This document shows, in pieces, positions 44,308 to 51,813 of a stretch of DNA of 64,000 bases. A program made the position numbers and the translations under genes. Source of the stretch: Gynuella sp050296195 (GTDB lineage Bacteria > Pseudomonadota > Gammaproteobacteria > Pseudomonadales > Natronospirillaceae); the NCBI RefSeq assembly GCF_050296195.1, contig NZ_JBNKRB010000019.1; one strand, 5' to 3'. Below the pieces are notes generated by a model, which did not search any database, was not told where the DNA came from, and saw only the letters and a list, made by a program, of their open reading frames with translations. The first letter of the stretch is position 1. The number at the start of each line of letters is the position of its first letter.

Positions 44308-44949
44308 TCAGTCGCGCAGCCCCCATTCGGTTTCGACATCCTCCAGATCGCCCACATAGGACAGGTCCACACATTCCAAACTGAACATATGGCGCACGTC
44401 CTCGATCAACTCTCGGGCATCCAGGTCCAACAAATGCCCCATCACCATGCCATTGAGCTCATAGTAGCGGGGATACGGTTTACGCATGTACTGGCGAAAC
44501 ATCTCCAGCACTTCGCTTCTATGAGAGGGAAATGCCATGGCTATTTCCGCCAGTGAGTTCATCGAAATAGCATAGGCAAACTGATCCTCGCCCTCCCGTT
44601 GCAGATATTCAGACAGAGGACTGATGGCCGCCGGCCCGATCAATGCCATTACCTTGTCCAGTTCGGTGATGGCAAAATCATCACCACTGAAGCGGTCAAA
44701 ACTGTTGATCAGACTATCGATCGCAGCTTCGGCCCGAAGTTGTCCCAGGGTCCGCCAGGCATGCACCGGCGTCCAGGTGGCAGGGTCTTTGGGATCAAGA
44801 ATGTCAAAATGTTCATCGCATACGACCGCGATCAGATCGGTAATATCAGACTCATCAAACCCATACTGCTCAGGGTATTGGGGCCATGGAGTTGAAATAT
44901 GAGCTTCTCCCAGCTCGATCAGAGCCTGGACTTTTGGATTAGAGTGCAT
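44308..44949 (-). CDS. HEAT-repeat-like protein of unknown function
   Basis: The 213-residue protein is helical. Repeated units such as TPVHAWRTLGQLRAEAAIDSL, GPAAISPLSEYL and MNSLAEIAMAFPSHRSEVLEMF look like HEAT or PBS-lyase-type repeats. Such scaffolds bind proteins or nucleic acid. DUF1186-like proteins are a possible match. There is no signal peptide. It is 81 bases downstream of the rtcR stop on the same strand and could be read through from it, which would put it in the RNA-repair unit; that is a guess. Confidence 0.55.
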   Translation of the reverse strand: MHSNPKVQALIELGEAHISTPWPQYPEQYGFDESDITDLIAVVCDEHFDILDPKDPATWTPVHAWRTLGQLRAEAAIDSLINSFDRFSGDDFAITELDKVMALIGPAAISPLSEYLQREGEDQFAYAISMNSLAEIAMAFPSHRSEVLEMFRQYMRKPYPRYYELNGMVMGHLLDLDARELIEDVRHMFSLECVDLSYVGDLEDVETEWGLRD

Positions 44950-45029
44950 AGTTAAGGTGTTACCTGAAATAAACCAATGGGACGAACAACAGTATGTAGG
45001 GCAATATGTTACACGTCACAGAAATGGTT

Positions 45030-46616
45030 TCACTGCACCTGTTCAAACTTTAGATCAAACTTGGCCAGATACTGTCGCAATCGGTGCGAATCATTGGCCG
45101 AACTTTTCTTTAATCGCGAACGATTGAACAGTTTACGACCCGCCTGGGAAATATTCTGACTGTCTCGACACACTGCCACCACATGACGGAGTTGCTGCTG
45201 GTCGAACAGATCCATATCAGCCAGTTGTTCCGGCTCCAGGATTTCTTCCAGGGTCGGTAACGAGTCATTCAGATTTGCCGGACGCCAACAAGTCAGTAAA
45301 CGCTCACACTCCTGCTGGACCAACACCTCATTGATACGCCCACCATCTGAAAGGATACTCATACGCTGAATGCAGGCATTGAGATCACGAAAGTTGCCAG
45401 ACCACACGGCTTCTGGACTGTCGGCAAATTCGAGAAAGCGTTGCCGCGCAGCCTTATTGAAGCTGACCTTGTAGCCCAATTGACGCTCAGCCTGTTGCAG
45501 TTCGTAATCCAGATTGGGCTCGATATCTTCACGCCGGTGTCGCAGACCGGGCAACTCGTAACTCCAGAGATTGATTCGCGCCAGCAGGTCCTCTCGAAAG
45601 CGGCCTTCCGTCACCTGCTGCTGAAGATCTCGGTTGGTTCCGGCAATCAACTGAAAATCGCTGCAAACAGGGTTATCCGCGCCCACCGGATAAAAAGTCT
45701 TTTCTTCAATTGCGTGCAGTAGCATGGCCTGTTCATCCAACCCCAGCTCACCAATTTCATCCAGAAACAACAATCCCTGATCGGCCTTATTCAATAAGCC
45801 TTTGCGGGCATTTTGAGCGCCGGTAAACGCCCCTTTCTTATGGCCAAACAACGCCGACATGGCACTGTCACCGCGCAACGTGGCACAGTTCACCGCCACC
45901 AGCTCCCCCTGAATGGAACCGCGCATTTTCTTGAGCTCATAAATCCGGCCGGCCAGCTGTGATTTACCCGCCCCTGTTGGCCCGGTAATCAGAATCGGCG
46001 CAACCGAGCGGATTGCCACTTGTTCGATTTGCTGAATCATGGCGTTGAACTGACGATTGCGGGTGGCAATGCCGGATTTCAGGAACTCGGTGCCTTCCAG
46101 TTGACGACGTTTGAAACGGGAGCTGATGGCATCGTATTTGGATAAATCCAGATCGATCAGGTGGCACTGACCTGACACTCCGTAATCGCCACGCCCAGGC
46201 GAGGTTTGCAGTAATACGGCCGGTACATAGTTTGCCTCGCATAACAAGAACCAGCAGATCTGCGCCACATGGGTTCCAGTGGTGATGTGCAGCAGATAGC
46301 GTTCCTCATCCGGCTTGAACGGATAATGCTCCACGAAGTCCAGCAACGTGCTATAGACCTGCTCAAAATCCCACGGATTCTCAAACGGCAGCTGATGCAA
46401 CTGCACTTCGGTGTTGGGCGACACAGTCTCCACATCCGCTCCGACATTATTAGCCAGCCGTACGTCACGCGAATCGTGAATCAGCTCCAGACGATCAACC
46501 AGCAGATCCTCTTGCATGAAGATGCCCACGGTCGGTCGCCATTTATTCCAACGCTTAACACCTTTACCCCGGGCATCCAGTACCGTACCCAGCAAACCAA
46601 TCACAACTGTTTTCAT
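45030..46616 (-). CDS. rtcR: RtcR, sigma54-dependent activator of RNA repair genes
   Basis: The 528-residue protein has an N-terminal CARF-type RtcR domain (MKTVVIGLLGTVLDARGKG, HITTGTHVAQICWFLLCE). The AAA+ sigma54 activator domain follows (Walker A GPTGAGKSQ at about residue 212, GAFTGA near 260, Walker B LLFLDEIGEL). A C-terminal helix-turn-helix is at about 485-528. In enterobacteria RtcR is kept off by its CARF domain and is activated by RNA fragments with a 2',3'-cyclic phosphate. It is divergent from a sigma54 promoter that drives tRNA-like RNA and a slipin, and is close to rtcBA. Confidence 0.94.
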   Translation of the reverse strand: MKTVVIGLLGTVLDARGKGVKRWNKWRPTVGIFMQEDLLVDRLELIHDSRDVRLANNVGADVETVSPNTEVQLHQLPFENPWDFEQVYSTLLDFVEHYPFKPDEERYLLHITTGTHVAQICWFLLCEANYVPAVLLQTSPGRGDYGVSGQCHLIDLDLSKYDAISSRFKRRQLEGTEFLKSGIATRNRQFNAMIQQIEQVAIRSVAPILITGPTGAGKSQLAGRIYELKKMRGSIQGELVAVNCATLRGDSAMSALFGHKKGAFTGAQNARKGLLNKADQGLLFLDEIGELGLDEQAMLLHAIEEKTFYPVGADNPVCSDFQLIAGTNRDLQQQVTEGRFREDLLARINLWSYELPGLRHRREDIEPNLDYELQQAERQLGYKVSFNKAARQRFLEFADSPEAVWSGNFRDLNACIQRMSILSDGGRINEVLVQQECERLLTCWRPANLNDSLPTLEEILEPEQLADMDLFDQQQLRHVVAVCRDSQNISQAGRKLFNRSRLKKSSANDSHRLRQYLAKFDLKFEQVQ

Positions 46617-46761
46617 ATGATCTATTTCGATAAATAACGATGAATTTCGATCAGTATTCCTAAAGACTGGATCGGGGTCAATGCTGTATATTCATGCAAA
46701 AACCCATAAAAATCGTTTAAAAACAATAACTTATAATTTTTTTAGATAAATCAAAAAAAGC

Positions 46762-46777
46762 TGGCACAGAGCTTGGA
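46762..46777 (+). promoter_or_regulatory. Sigma54 promoter of the tRNA-like/slipin unit
   Basis: TGGCAC-AGAGC-TTGGA matches TGGCAC-N5-TTGCA in all but one key base (GG for GC at -12), with exact spacing. Transcription should begin near 46788. It is divergent from rtcR, whose product is the natural activator. Activator sites should lie in the 145 bp between them, but I cannot pick out a clear dyad. Confidence 0.8.
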
Positions 46778-46887
46778 ATAACACGATTGAATGTGATCAC
46801 TGGCAGCGGCGCGGGTTCAATACACCCGCCTGGCATTCCTCTCTCTGAGAGCGGATGTACCGACAGGATCGGACAATACATTCATAC

Positions 46888-46961
46888 GTTTGATAGCTCA
46901 TACGGTAGAGCAGTTGACTCATAATCAATTGGTAGCGGGTTCGAATCCCGTTCAAACACCA
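46888..46961 (+). tRNA. tRNA-Met(CAU)-like element
   Basis: It folds into a full cloverleaf. The acceptor is GTTTGA/TCAAAC (6 bp), followed by TA. The D-arm is GCTC-ATACGGTA-GAGC. The anticodon arm is GTTGA-CTCATAA-TCAAT with anticodon CAT (46920-46922). The variable loop is TGGTA, and the T-arm is GCGGG-TTCGAAT-CCCGT. It ends with discriminator A and an encoded CCA at 46959-46961. The anticodon loop equals that of E. coli elongator tRNA-Met. The 6-bp acceptor and two terminal G.T pairs make it look like a tRNA derivative. It lies inside a sigma54/RtcR-controlled transcript, which is odd for a housekeeping tRNA. Confidence 0.62.
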
Positions 46962-46966
46962 AGGTA

Positions 46967-46997
46967 AAGCCCTTCCAGGCTTAGGGTTCAAATCCCT
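46967..46997 (+). ncRNA. Half-tRNA-like module (anticodon-arm-like plus T-arm)
   Basis: Six bases after the CCA of the tRNA-like element come two adjacent hairpins: AAGCC-CTTCCA-GGCTT, and AGGG-TTCAAAT-CCCT with a perfect T-loop. An acceptor and D-arm are missing. It looks like a tRNA remnant or a tRNA mimic within the same leader RNA. Confidence 0.45.
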
Positions 46998-47197
46998 CTC
47001 TAATATAAACCGGGCGCAAGCCCAAAGTGGTGTGCCGCGTTTATCAGATCTATGGTCGATAAACCCGGGCATGCCCGGACCCGGGAGCTGAAATGTCAGG
47101 GGCGCTGGCTGACGCCGGTGGGGGCCAGGGATGGTCGCAGATTCAGGTGCAATCACCACCCGCCTCAGACAGTCAACCGGCATTCCCTCCCGGCATC

Positions 47198-47213
47198 TGA
47201 TCAATATTGATCA
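47198..47213 (+). promoter_or_regulatory. Perfect 16-bp palindrome next to the slipin Shine-Dalgarno site
   Basis: TGATCAATATTGATCA is self-complementary over 16 bases and ends 3 bases before AAGGAG at 47216. It could be an operator or could form RNA structure that limits ribosome access. Confidence 0.45.
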
Positions 47214-47227
47214 AAGAAGGAGTCGTT

Positions 47228-48391
47228 ATGAAATTTTGGATCACCATCAGCGTGGCTGATGACGAAAGAGTTTTACTGTATCGGGACCGTCAGCTGGTCC
47301 GGGTACTTCACAGCGGGCGCTATCGGCTGTTTGACCCAGGCCAGCGCTACAGCACAGAAACCCTGTCGCTGCGCGAAGCCGGGGTTAAGCATGGCAACCT
47401 TGAGGTACTGCTGACCCTGGATATCTTCCGCGCAGAAGTACAGGTAGAAACCATCGGCCAGGAAGAGGTCGGTATCGTGCGTTTGGACGGACAGATAAAA
47501 GCGATCCTGGAGCCGGGATCACAGTTTGTACGCTGGAACAGCAATCAGAACCTGACGCTGGAATGTATCGATATTTCCAGCCATTACCGTATTGCCCCAG
47601 CCTTGCTGGCACAACTGGAGCGCGCAGGCGTGAACGGCATCGGCAACCGTAAGGCCTGGATGCAGTTGACCGTGCCGGAGCAGACACTGGGCCAACTGTT
47701 TGTGGATGGTCGTCTGGCCGAAACCCTGCCCAGCGGGCGCTATGGTTTCTGGCTGTACAACCGTGAGCTCAACACTCAGGTCAGCGACCTGAAGTGGCAG
47801 TCGGTGGAAATCAGCGGTCAGGAAATTCTGACCAGGGACCGGGTTAGCCTGCGTTTGAATCTGAATGCGGTCTACCGCTTCAGTGATGTGGTGAAGTTAC
47901 TGTCGCAGGTGAAAAGCCCGGGTGACTATATCTATCGGCGTCTACAACTGGCACTGCGGGAGGCGGTTGGCACCCGCACCCTGGATGAGCTGCTGGCAGA
48001 TAAAAATGCCATCGCCAAAACCATTACCAAGTCTGTCGGCGAACATTTGTCTGAGATGGGCTTCGAGCTCGAGCAAGTGGGTGTCAAAGACATCATTCTG
48101 CCCGGCGATATGAAAGATATCCTGAATCAGGTGGTGCAGGCACAGAAAACCGCCGAAGCCAACCTGATCCGCCGGCGCGAGGAGACTGCCGCGACCCGTT
48201 CGCTGCACAACACAGCCAAAATGATCGAAGGCAATCCAGTGTTATTACGCCTGAAAGAACTGGAGGCGCTGGAGAAAGTAGCAGACCGGATTGGTCACCT
48301 GACCGTATACGGTGGACTCGAAGGAGTCATGAATGGACTGGTATCACTGACCGGCGCGGTGAAATCCTCCAACGGTCAAACAACCTCGTAA
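47228..48391 (+). CDS. Slipin (SPFH/band 7 domain) of an RtcR-linked unit
   Basis: From ATG 47228 (AAGGAG at 47216-47221) the protein has 387 residues. The SPFH domain lies at about 165-320 (SVEISGQEILTRDRVSLRLN, SPGDYIYRRLQLALREAVG, GFELEQVGVKDIILPGDM), followed by a helical tail. Before it are three related blocks of about 30 residues ending in motifs such as VLHSGRYRLF, ILEPGSQFVRW and TLPSGRYGFW. There is no clear membrane helix. Slipins of this type occur with RtcB/RtcR in many genomes as part of RNA-repair neighbourhoods, but what they do is not known. It follows the tRNA-like RNA on the same transcript. Confidence 0.85.
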   Translation: MKFWITISVADDERVLLYRDRQLVRVLHSGRYRLFDPGQRYSTETLSLREAGVKHGNLEVLLTLDIFRAEVQVETIGQEEVGIVRLDGQIKAILEPGSQFVRWNSNQNLTLECIDISSHYRIAPALLAQLERAGVNGIGNRKAWMQLTVPEQTLGQLFVDGRLAETLPSGRYGFWLYNRELNTQVSDLKWQSVEISGQEILTRDRVSLRLNLNAVYRFSDVVKLLSQVKSPGDYIYRRLQLALREAVGTRTLDELLADKNAIAKTITKSVGEHLSEMGFELEQVGVKDIILPGDMKDILNQVVQAQKTAEANLIRRREETAATRSLHNTAKMIEGNPVLLRLKELEALEKVADRIGHLTVYGGLEGVMNGLVSLTGAVKSSNGQTTS

Positions 48392-48404
48392 CAGGAGAGA
48401 GGCA

Positions 48405-49172
48405 ATGGAAGATAAAATCCTTGCAACTTTGGAACGGATCGAATGGGAGTACGGCGTGGATATTCTCTACGCCTGCGAATCCGGTAGTCGCGCCTGGGGC
48501 TTTGTCTCACCGAACAGCGACTACGATGTCCGGTTTATTTATATCCATCCGCTGGAGCACTATCTCTCGGTGGGCAGGCAACGGGATGTGATCGAAGAAC
48601 CGATTATCGATGATCTTGATGTCAATGGCTGGGATCTGCGCAAGGCCCTCGGGCTGATGCGCGGCAGTAATCCCAGTCTGCTGGAGTGGCTGCACTCACC
48701 AGTGGTGTACCGCTGTCATGAATGGTTCGAATATGAGATGCGGGCACTGGCGTTGCAGAGCCTGGACCGCCGGGCCCTGTTTCACCACTATCGCTCAATG
48801 GCCGGCAATGACTGGCGAAAGGTGCTCAAAGCAGACCGGGAAGTGCCCCTGAAGCGCTACTTTTATATGCTGCGCACTGCACTGTGCGCGCTTTGGGTGA
48901 TGGACCCTGACAAACCGGCGATGCCACCGGTGGCTTTCGCAGAGTTACTGGCACAAGCAGACATGGATGCGACTGTTCGGACCACCATCGGGGAGCTACA
49001 GACACTCAAGGCCAGCCTGGCTGAAAAGTGCTCAATCCCGCGGGTAGCAGTGCTGGAGGACTTTCTCGCCGATGCGTTTGCCCGCATGGATGCAGCCAGT
49101 CCGGAGAAAAGACCACCGATGCCATTGGCACCGTTCGATCAATTGCTGATCAACACCTTAAGGGCGGCCTGA
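48405..49172 (+). CDS. Predicted nucleotidyltransferase (YcgL/COG3541-like)
   Basis: The 255-residue protein has an intact polymerase-beta nucleotidyltransferase site: CESGSRAWGFVSPNSDYDVRF at residues 24-44 with both aspartates of DxD. Helical regions follow that match the YcgL-like family (YFYMLRTALCALWVM). These proteins are often found beside RtcB and slipins and may add nucleotides to RNA ends, for example to damaged tRNA, or modify a protein. GGAGAGAGG lies just before the ATG, and the gene follows the slipin by 13 bases. A terminator overlaps its stop codon, so it ends the operon. Confidence 0.82.
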   Translation: MEDKILATLERIEWEYGVDILYACESGSRAWGFVSPNSDYDVRFIYIHPLEHYLSVGRQRDVIEEPIIDDLDVNGWDLRKALGLMRGSNPSLLEWLHSPVVYRCHEWFEYEMRALALQSLDRRALFHHYRSMAGNDWRKVLKADREVPLKRYFYMLRTALCALWVMDPDKPAMPPVAFAELLAQADMDATVRTTIGELQTLKASLAEKCSIPRVAVLEDFLADAFARMDAASPEKRPPMPLAPFDQLLINTLRAA

Positions 49173-49185
49173 CCGCCCATTTTTT
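49162..49185 (+). terminator. Rho-independent terminator of the slipin operon
   Basis: GGGCGG-CCTGA-CCGCCC is followed by ATTTTTTC. The loop contains the stop codon of the nucleotidyltransferase gene. Confidence 0.88.
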
Positions 49186-49200
49186 CGTCTGCCAAAAACT

Positions 49201-50640
49201 TCAGACCACGCTCTCCGGCATCGAGACCGATAACTGTTGTGAAATGAGCCGGCATAATTCAGCTAACTGCCAGTAGGTACTACCGGATGCCTGGTCAGCC
49301 TGAAGCGGCCAGCCACAATTGATCCGCAAACAATCGTGATACACCGCATGAGTACTGAAACAGGCGCCGCTGCGGACATCGATATTCTGTTGTCGGGCAG
49401 TCTGTTCCAACGCCACTGCATCCAGGCCGGCAATCTGAATCCACACTACCAGCCCGCCTTCCGGCGCACTGACATTAGCGTGAGCCGGTAAAAACTGCCG
49501 AAGAAACTGACGATACTGATGAATCTGTTGTTGCAGCCGCAGCCGTATTTTATGTAGATGGGTGCGGTATTCGCCCGTCGCTATAAATTCTCCAACACAG
49601 GCCTGAGTCAGAGCGTTCACCCCCAGACTGGTTAAGCCATGGCGCTCCAGGTATACCTGTTGATAACGCCCGGGCAGACACCAGCCCAGCCGCAGCCCTG
49701 GAGCCAGTGTCTTAGACATGGAACCGCACCAGAGCATATAACCCTGCCGATCCCAATATTTGGCGGGTAAGGCATGGCGCTGCTGATGGCCTAATTCCAG
49801 ATAAACATCGTCTTCGATGATTGGAATCTGATAGCTGGCCGCCAGCGCTGCCAATGCCTGCTTCTGTGCCACCGGCAAAGTAGTACCGAGAGGATTGATA
49901 TGGGTGGTACTCAGCAGCGCGGCGGTGATCTCCCCACGGGCCATACAGGCTTCCAGCATCGGTAGATGAATACCGTCCAGGGTCACCGGAATTTCGATGA
50001 TATTGCGGGACAGTGTCGCCAGCAGATCCAGAAGGCCGCTGAAACAGGGCGAGCAAACGGCCACGGTATCGCCTTTGTCGGTCACACTCTCAATAGCCAG
50101 CCGGACCGCTTCCAGACAACCATTGGTGATCACTAGCTCCGATGGCGCAAAGGCAAAATGGTCTTCGCGAAAGTGCCGTGCCAGGGCCGTGCGCAATGAC
50201 AACTCTCCCTGCAGTTCCGGATAACGCAGCAGGCCCAGGTGGGAACGCCGGGCAACCCTGCGGATGGTTCGCTGCAACGCCTCTCCGGGTTGTAACTCCG
50301 GTGCCAGCATGGAGGTACCCAGAGGGTTGAAATGGTCGCTTTGGGGATTGTAACCATTGCCGGGTGCAAACCGCTTCGGATCCCGGCTTTCCATCGGCAG
50401 GGTCTCCGGCACCGGAAAATGATCGTTCCCCACCTGACTGGCAACATAATAGCCGGACTGCGGCAGAGCATAGATCCAGCCACTTTGCTGCAGGTAGTCA
50501 TACGTGCGGGTCGCGGTGGTCATACTCACGTTGTTCTGCCTGGCCATCACCCGCAGAGCCGGTAATCGTGTACCGGCCGGCAAGCGTTGCTGCCGAATGT
50601 CATCGATCACCCGGTGCGCCAGTGTTTCATAAAGTGTCAT
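49201..50640 (-). CDS. MocR/PdxR-like GntR-aminotransferase regulator
   Basis: The 479-residue protein fuses a GntR-type winged helix (residues about 1-72, LPALRVMARQNNVSMTTATR) to a fold-type I aminotransferase domain (about 110-470). The PLP lysine is in WCGSMSKTLAPGLRLGW at about residue 310, and SPCFSGLLDLLATLS is also typical. MocR proteins use bound PLP as effector and usually control the gene next to them. It is divergent from an EamA-type exporter, which is the likely target. Confidence 0.9.
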   Translation of the reverse strand: MTLYETLAHRVIDDIRQQRLPAGTRLPALRVMARQNNVSMTTATRTYDYLQQSGWIYALPQSGYYVASQVGNDHFPVPETLPMESRDPKRFAPGNGYNPQSDHFNPLGTSMLAPELQPGEALQRTIRRVARRSHLGLLRYPELQGELSLRTALARHFREDHFAFAPSELVITNGCLEAVRLAIESVTDKGDTVAVCSPCFSGLLDLLATLSRNIIEIPVTLDGIHLPMLEACMARGEITAALLSTTHINPLGTTLPVAQKQALAALAASYQIPIIEDDVYLELGHQQRHALPAKYWDRQGYMLWCGSMSKTLAPGLRLGWCLPGRYQQVYLERHGLTSLGVNALTQACVGEFIATGEYRTHLHKIRLRLQQQIHQYRQFLRQFLPAHANVSAPEGGLVVWIQIAGLDAVALEQTARQQNIDVRSGACFSTHAVYHDCLRINCGWPLQADQASGSTYWQLAELCRLISQQLSVSMPESVV

Positions 50641-50770
50641 GGGTTGTTTCCGGTGTTCAGATCCGTTGCGAGCGCAGAATTGTACTCTTATTTTTTACAA
50701 AAATTGAATCTGCCCCCTAAATACAGGATCGCAGATACTGTGGCTTCGGATCATGAATACTGAGGACACC

Positions 50771-51670
50771 ATGAAAAAACTCGATGTTTTCCTGCTGGTC
50801 GCACTGATGGCACTGTGGGGCCTGAATTTCAGTGTGATCAAACTCGGCGTCAACCATGTAGAGCCCCTGCTGCTGACGGCCATGCGGTTTGCCTTTGCCA
50901 GCTTTCCCTTGATTCTGTTTATTAAACGACCTGCAGTGCCCTGGCGCTATCTGATGGCATACGGCTTGTCTTTCGGAGTTGGAGTATGGGGATTGACCAC
51001 GCTGGCAGTCTACGCCGGCACCTCGGCAGGTATGGCGTCTCTACTACTGGATATGAGTGTCATCAGCAGCCTGCTGGTGGGATATGTCTGCCTCAACGAA
51101 CGCATCACGCAGATGAAACTGATCGGCTCTGCATTTGCGCTTGTAGGGCTGGCCATCATCATTCGCTTCAATGGCGGCGCAATCACGACCAAGGGACTCA
51201 TACTGGTATTGCTGGCTTCGGTCTGTTGGAGCGTCAACGGATTGATCGTCAAGCGTGCCGGCACCCGGGCCGTTTTCGCGTTTAATATCTGGGCCATGGC
51301 ATTTGCCCCGGTACCGCTGGTCCTGCTCGCCAGCTGGGTTCACGGCCCCCAGGCGATAGTGAACCTTCCTGGAAAAATCGATGCCCCGGCGCTTTTTTCC
51401 GCACTGTTTCAGGCCTATCCAACCACCCTCCTGGGTTACTGGTTCTGGAACAAAATGGTGGTGAAATACGGTGTTTCCAGCGTGGCCCCGATGACGCTGC
51501 TGGTACCCGTATTTGGCCTGCTCGGCGGTTATTTGTTCTACCAGGAGCAACTGATATTGCCCCAAGTGTTTGCCGCAGCACTGATTCTGACCGGCCTGAT
51601 GATAGGTGAACTGCGTGGCTGGCGTCGTCGGCATCCACAGCCAGAGAGACTGCAATCGGCGGTAGATTAA
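50771..51670 (+). CDS. EamA/DMT-family transporter
   Basis: From ATG 50771 (GAGGA just upstream) the protein has 299 residues and ten membrane helices in two EamA repeats, starting DVFLLVALMALWGLNFSVIK. MTLLVPVFGLLGGYLFYQE is the usual late motif. The drug/metabolite family exports amino acids such as cysteine or threonine, or other small compounds. It is divergent from the MocR-type regulator, which suggests control by an amino-acid or PLP-linked signal. A start six codons earlier at 50753 lacks a ribosome site. Confidence 0.86.
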   Translation: MKKLDVFLLVALMALWGLNFSVIKLGVNHVEPLLLTAMRFAFASFPLILFIKRPAVPWRYLMAYGLSFGVGVWGLTTLAVYAGTSAGMASLLLDMSVISSLLVGYVCLNERITQMKLIGSAFALVGLAIIIRFNGGAITTKGLILVLLASVCWSVNGLIVKRAGTRAVFAFNIWAMAFAPVPLVLLASWVHGPQAIVNLPGKIDAPALFSALFQAYPTTLLGYWFWNKMVVKYGVSSVAPMTLLVPVFGLLGGYLFYQEQLILPQVFAAALILTGLMIGELRGWRRRHPQPERLQSAVD

Positions 51671-51813
51671 CGCGGTAGCGCTCACCGGGTCACATTTTCG
51701 TGTCCTTTCCAGGTAATTCGTTGCCATATGAACCACCATGAACTTGTATATAACAATAAGGTCAGGATCATGGCAGTCATACACACAATACGGATCAATG
51801 GAAAGGAACAGAC

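Larger units (their letters stand above)
46788..47227 (+). ncRNA. Structured tRNA-like leader RNA of the slipin operon
   Basis: About 440 nt lie between the predicted sigma54 start and the slipin ATG, with no plausible protein gene. The 5' end pairs (GAATG with CATTC at about 46789 and 46833) around a T-arm-like hairpin (GCGGGT-TCAATAC-ACCCGC). Next come the tRNA-Met-like cloverleaf, a half-tRNA-like pair of hairpins, and a GNRA hairpin (GGGC-GCAA-GCCC, 47012-47023). GTTTATC/GATAAAC (47039-47064) and CCGGGC/GCCCGG (47065-47078) follow. In Salmonella, the RtcR-controlled unit also carries tRNA-like Y RNAs, so an analogous RNA made here is a reasonable inference. Processing is not shown. Confidence 0.6.

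Noticed and set aside
46797..47204. 135-codon open frame on the minus strand
   Set aside because: It is the antisense of the structured leader RNA, has a low-complexity basic composition, and has no ribosome site.
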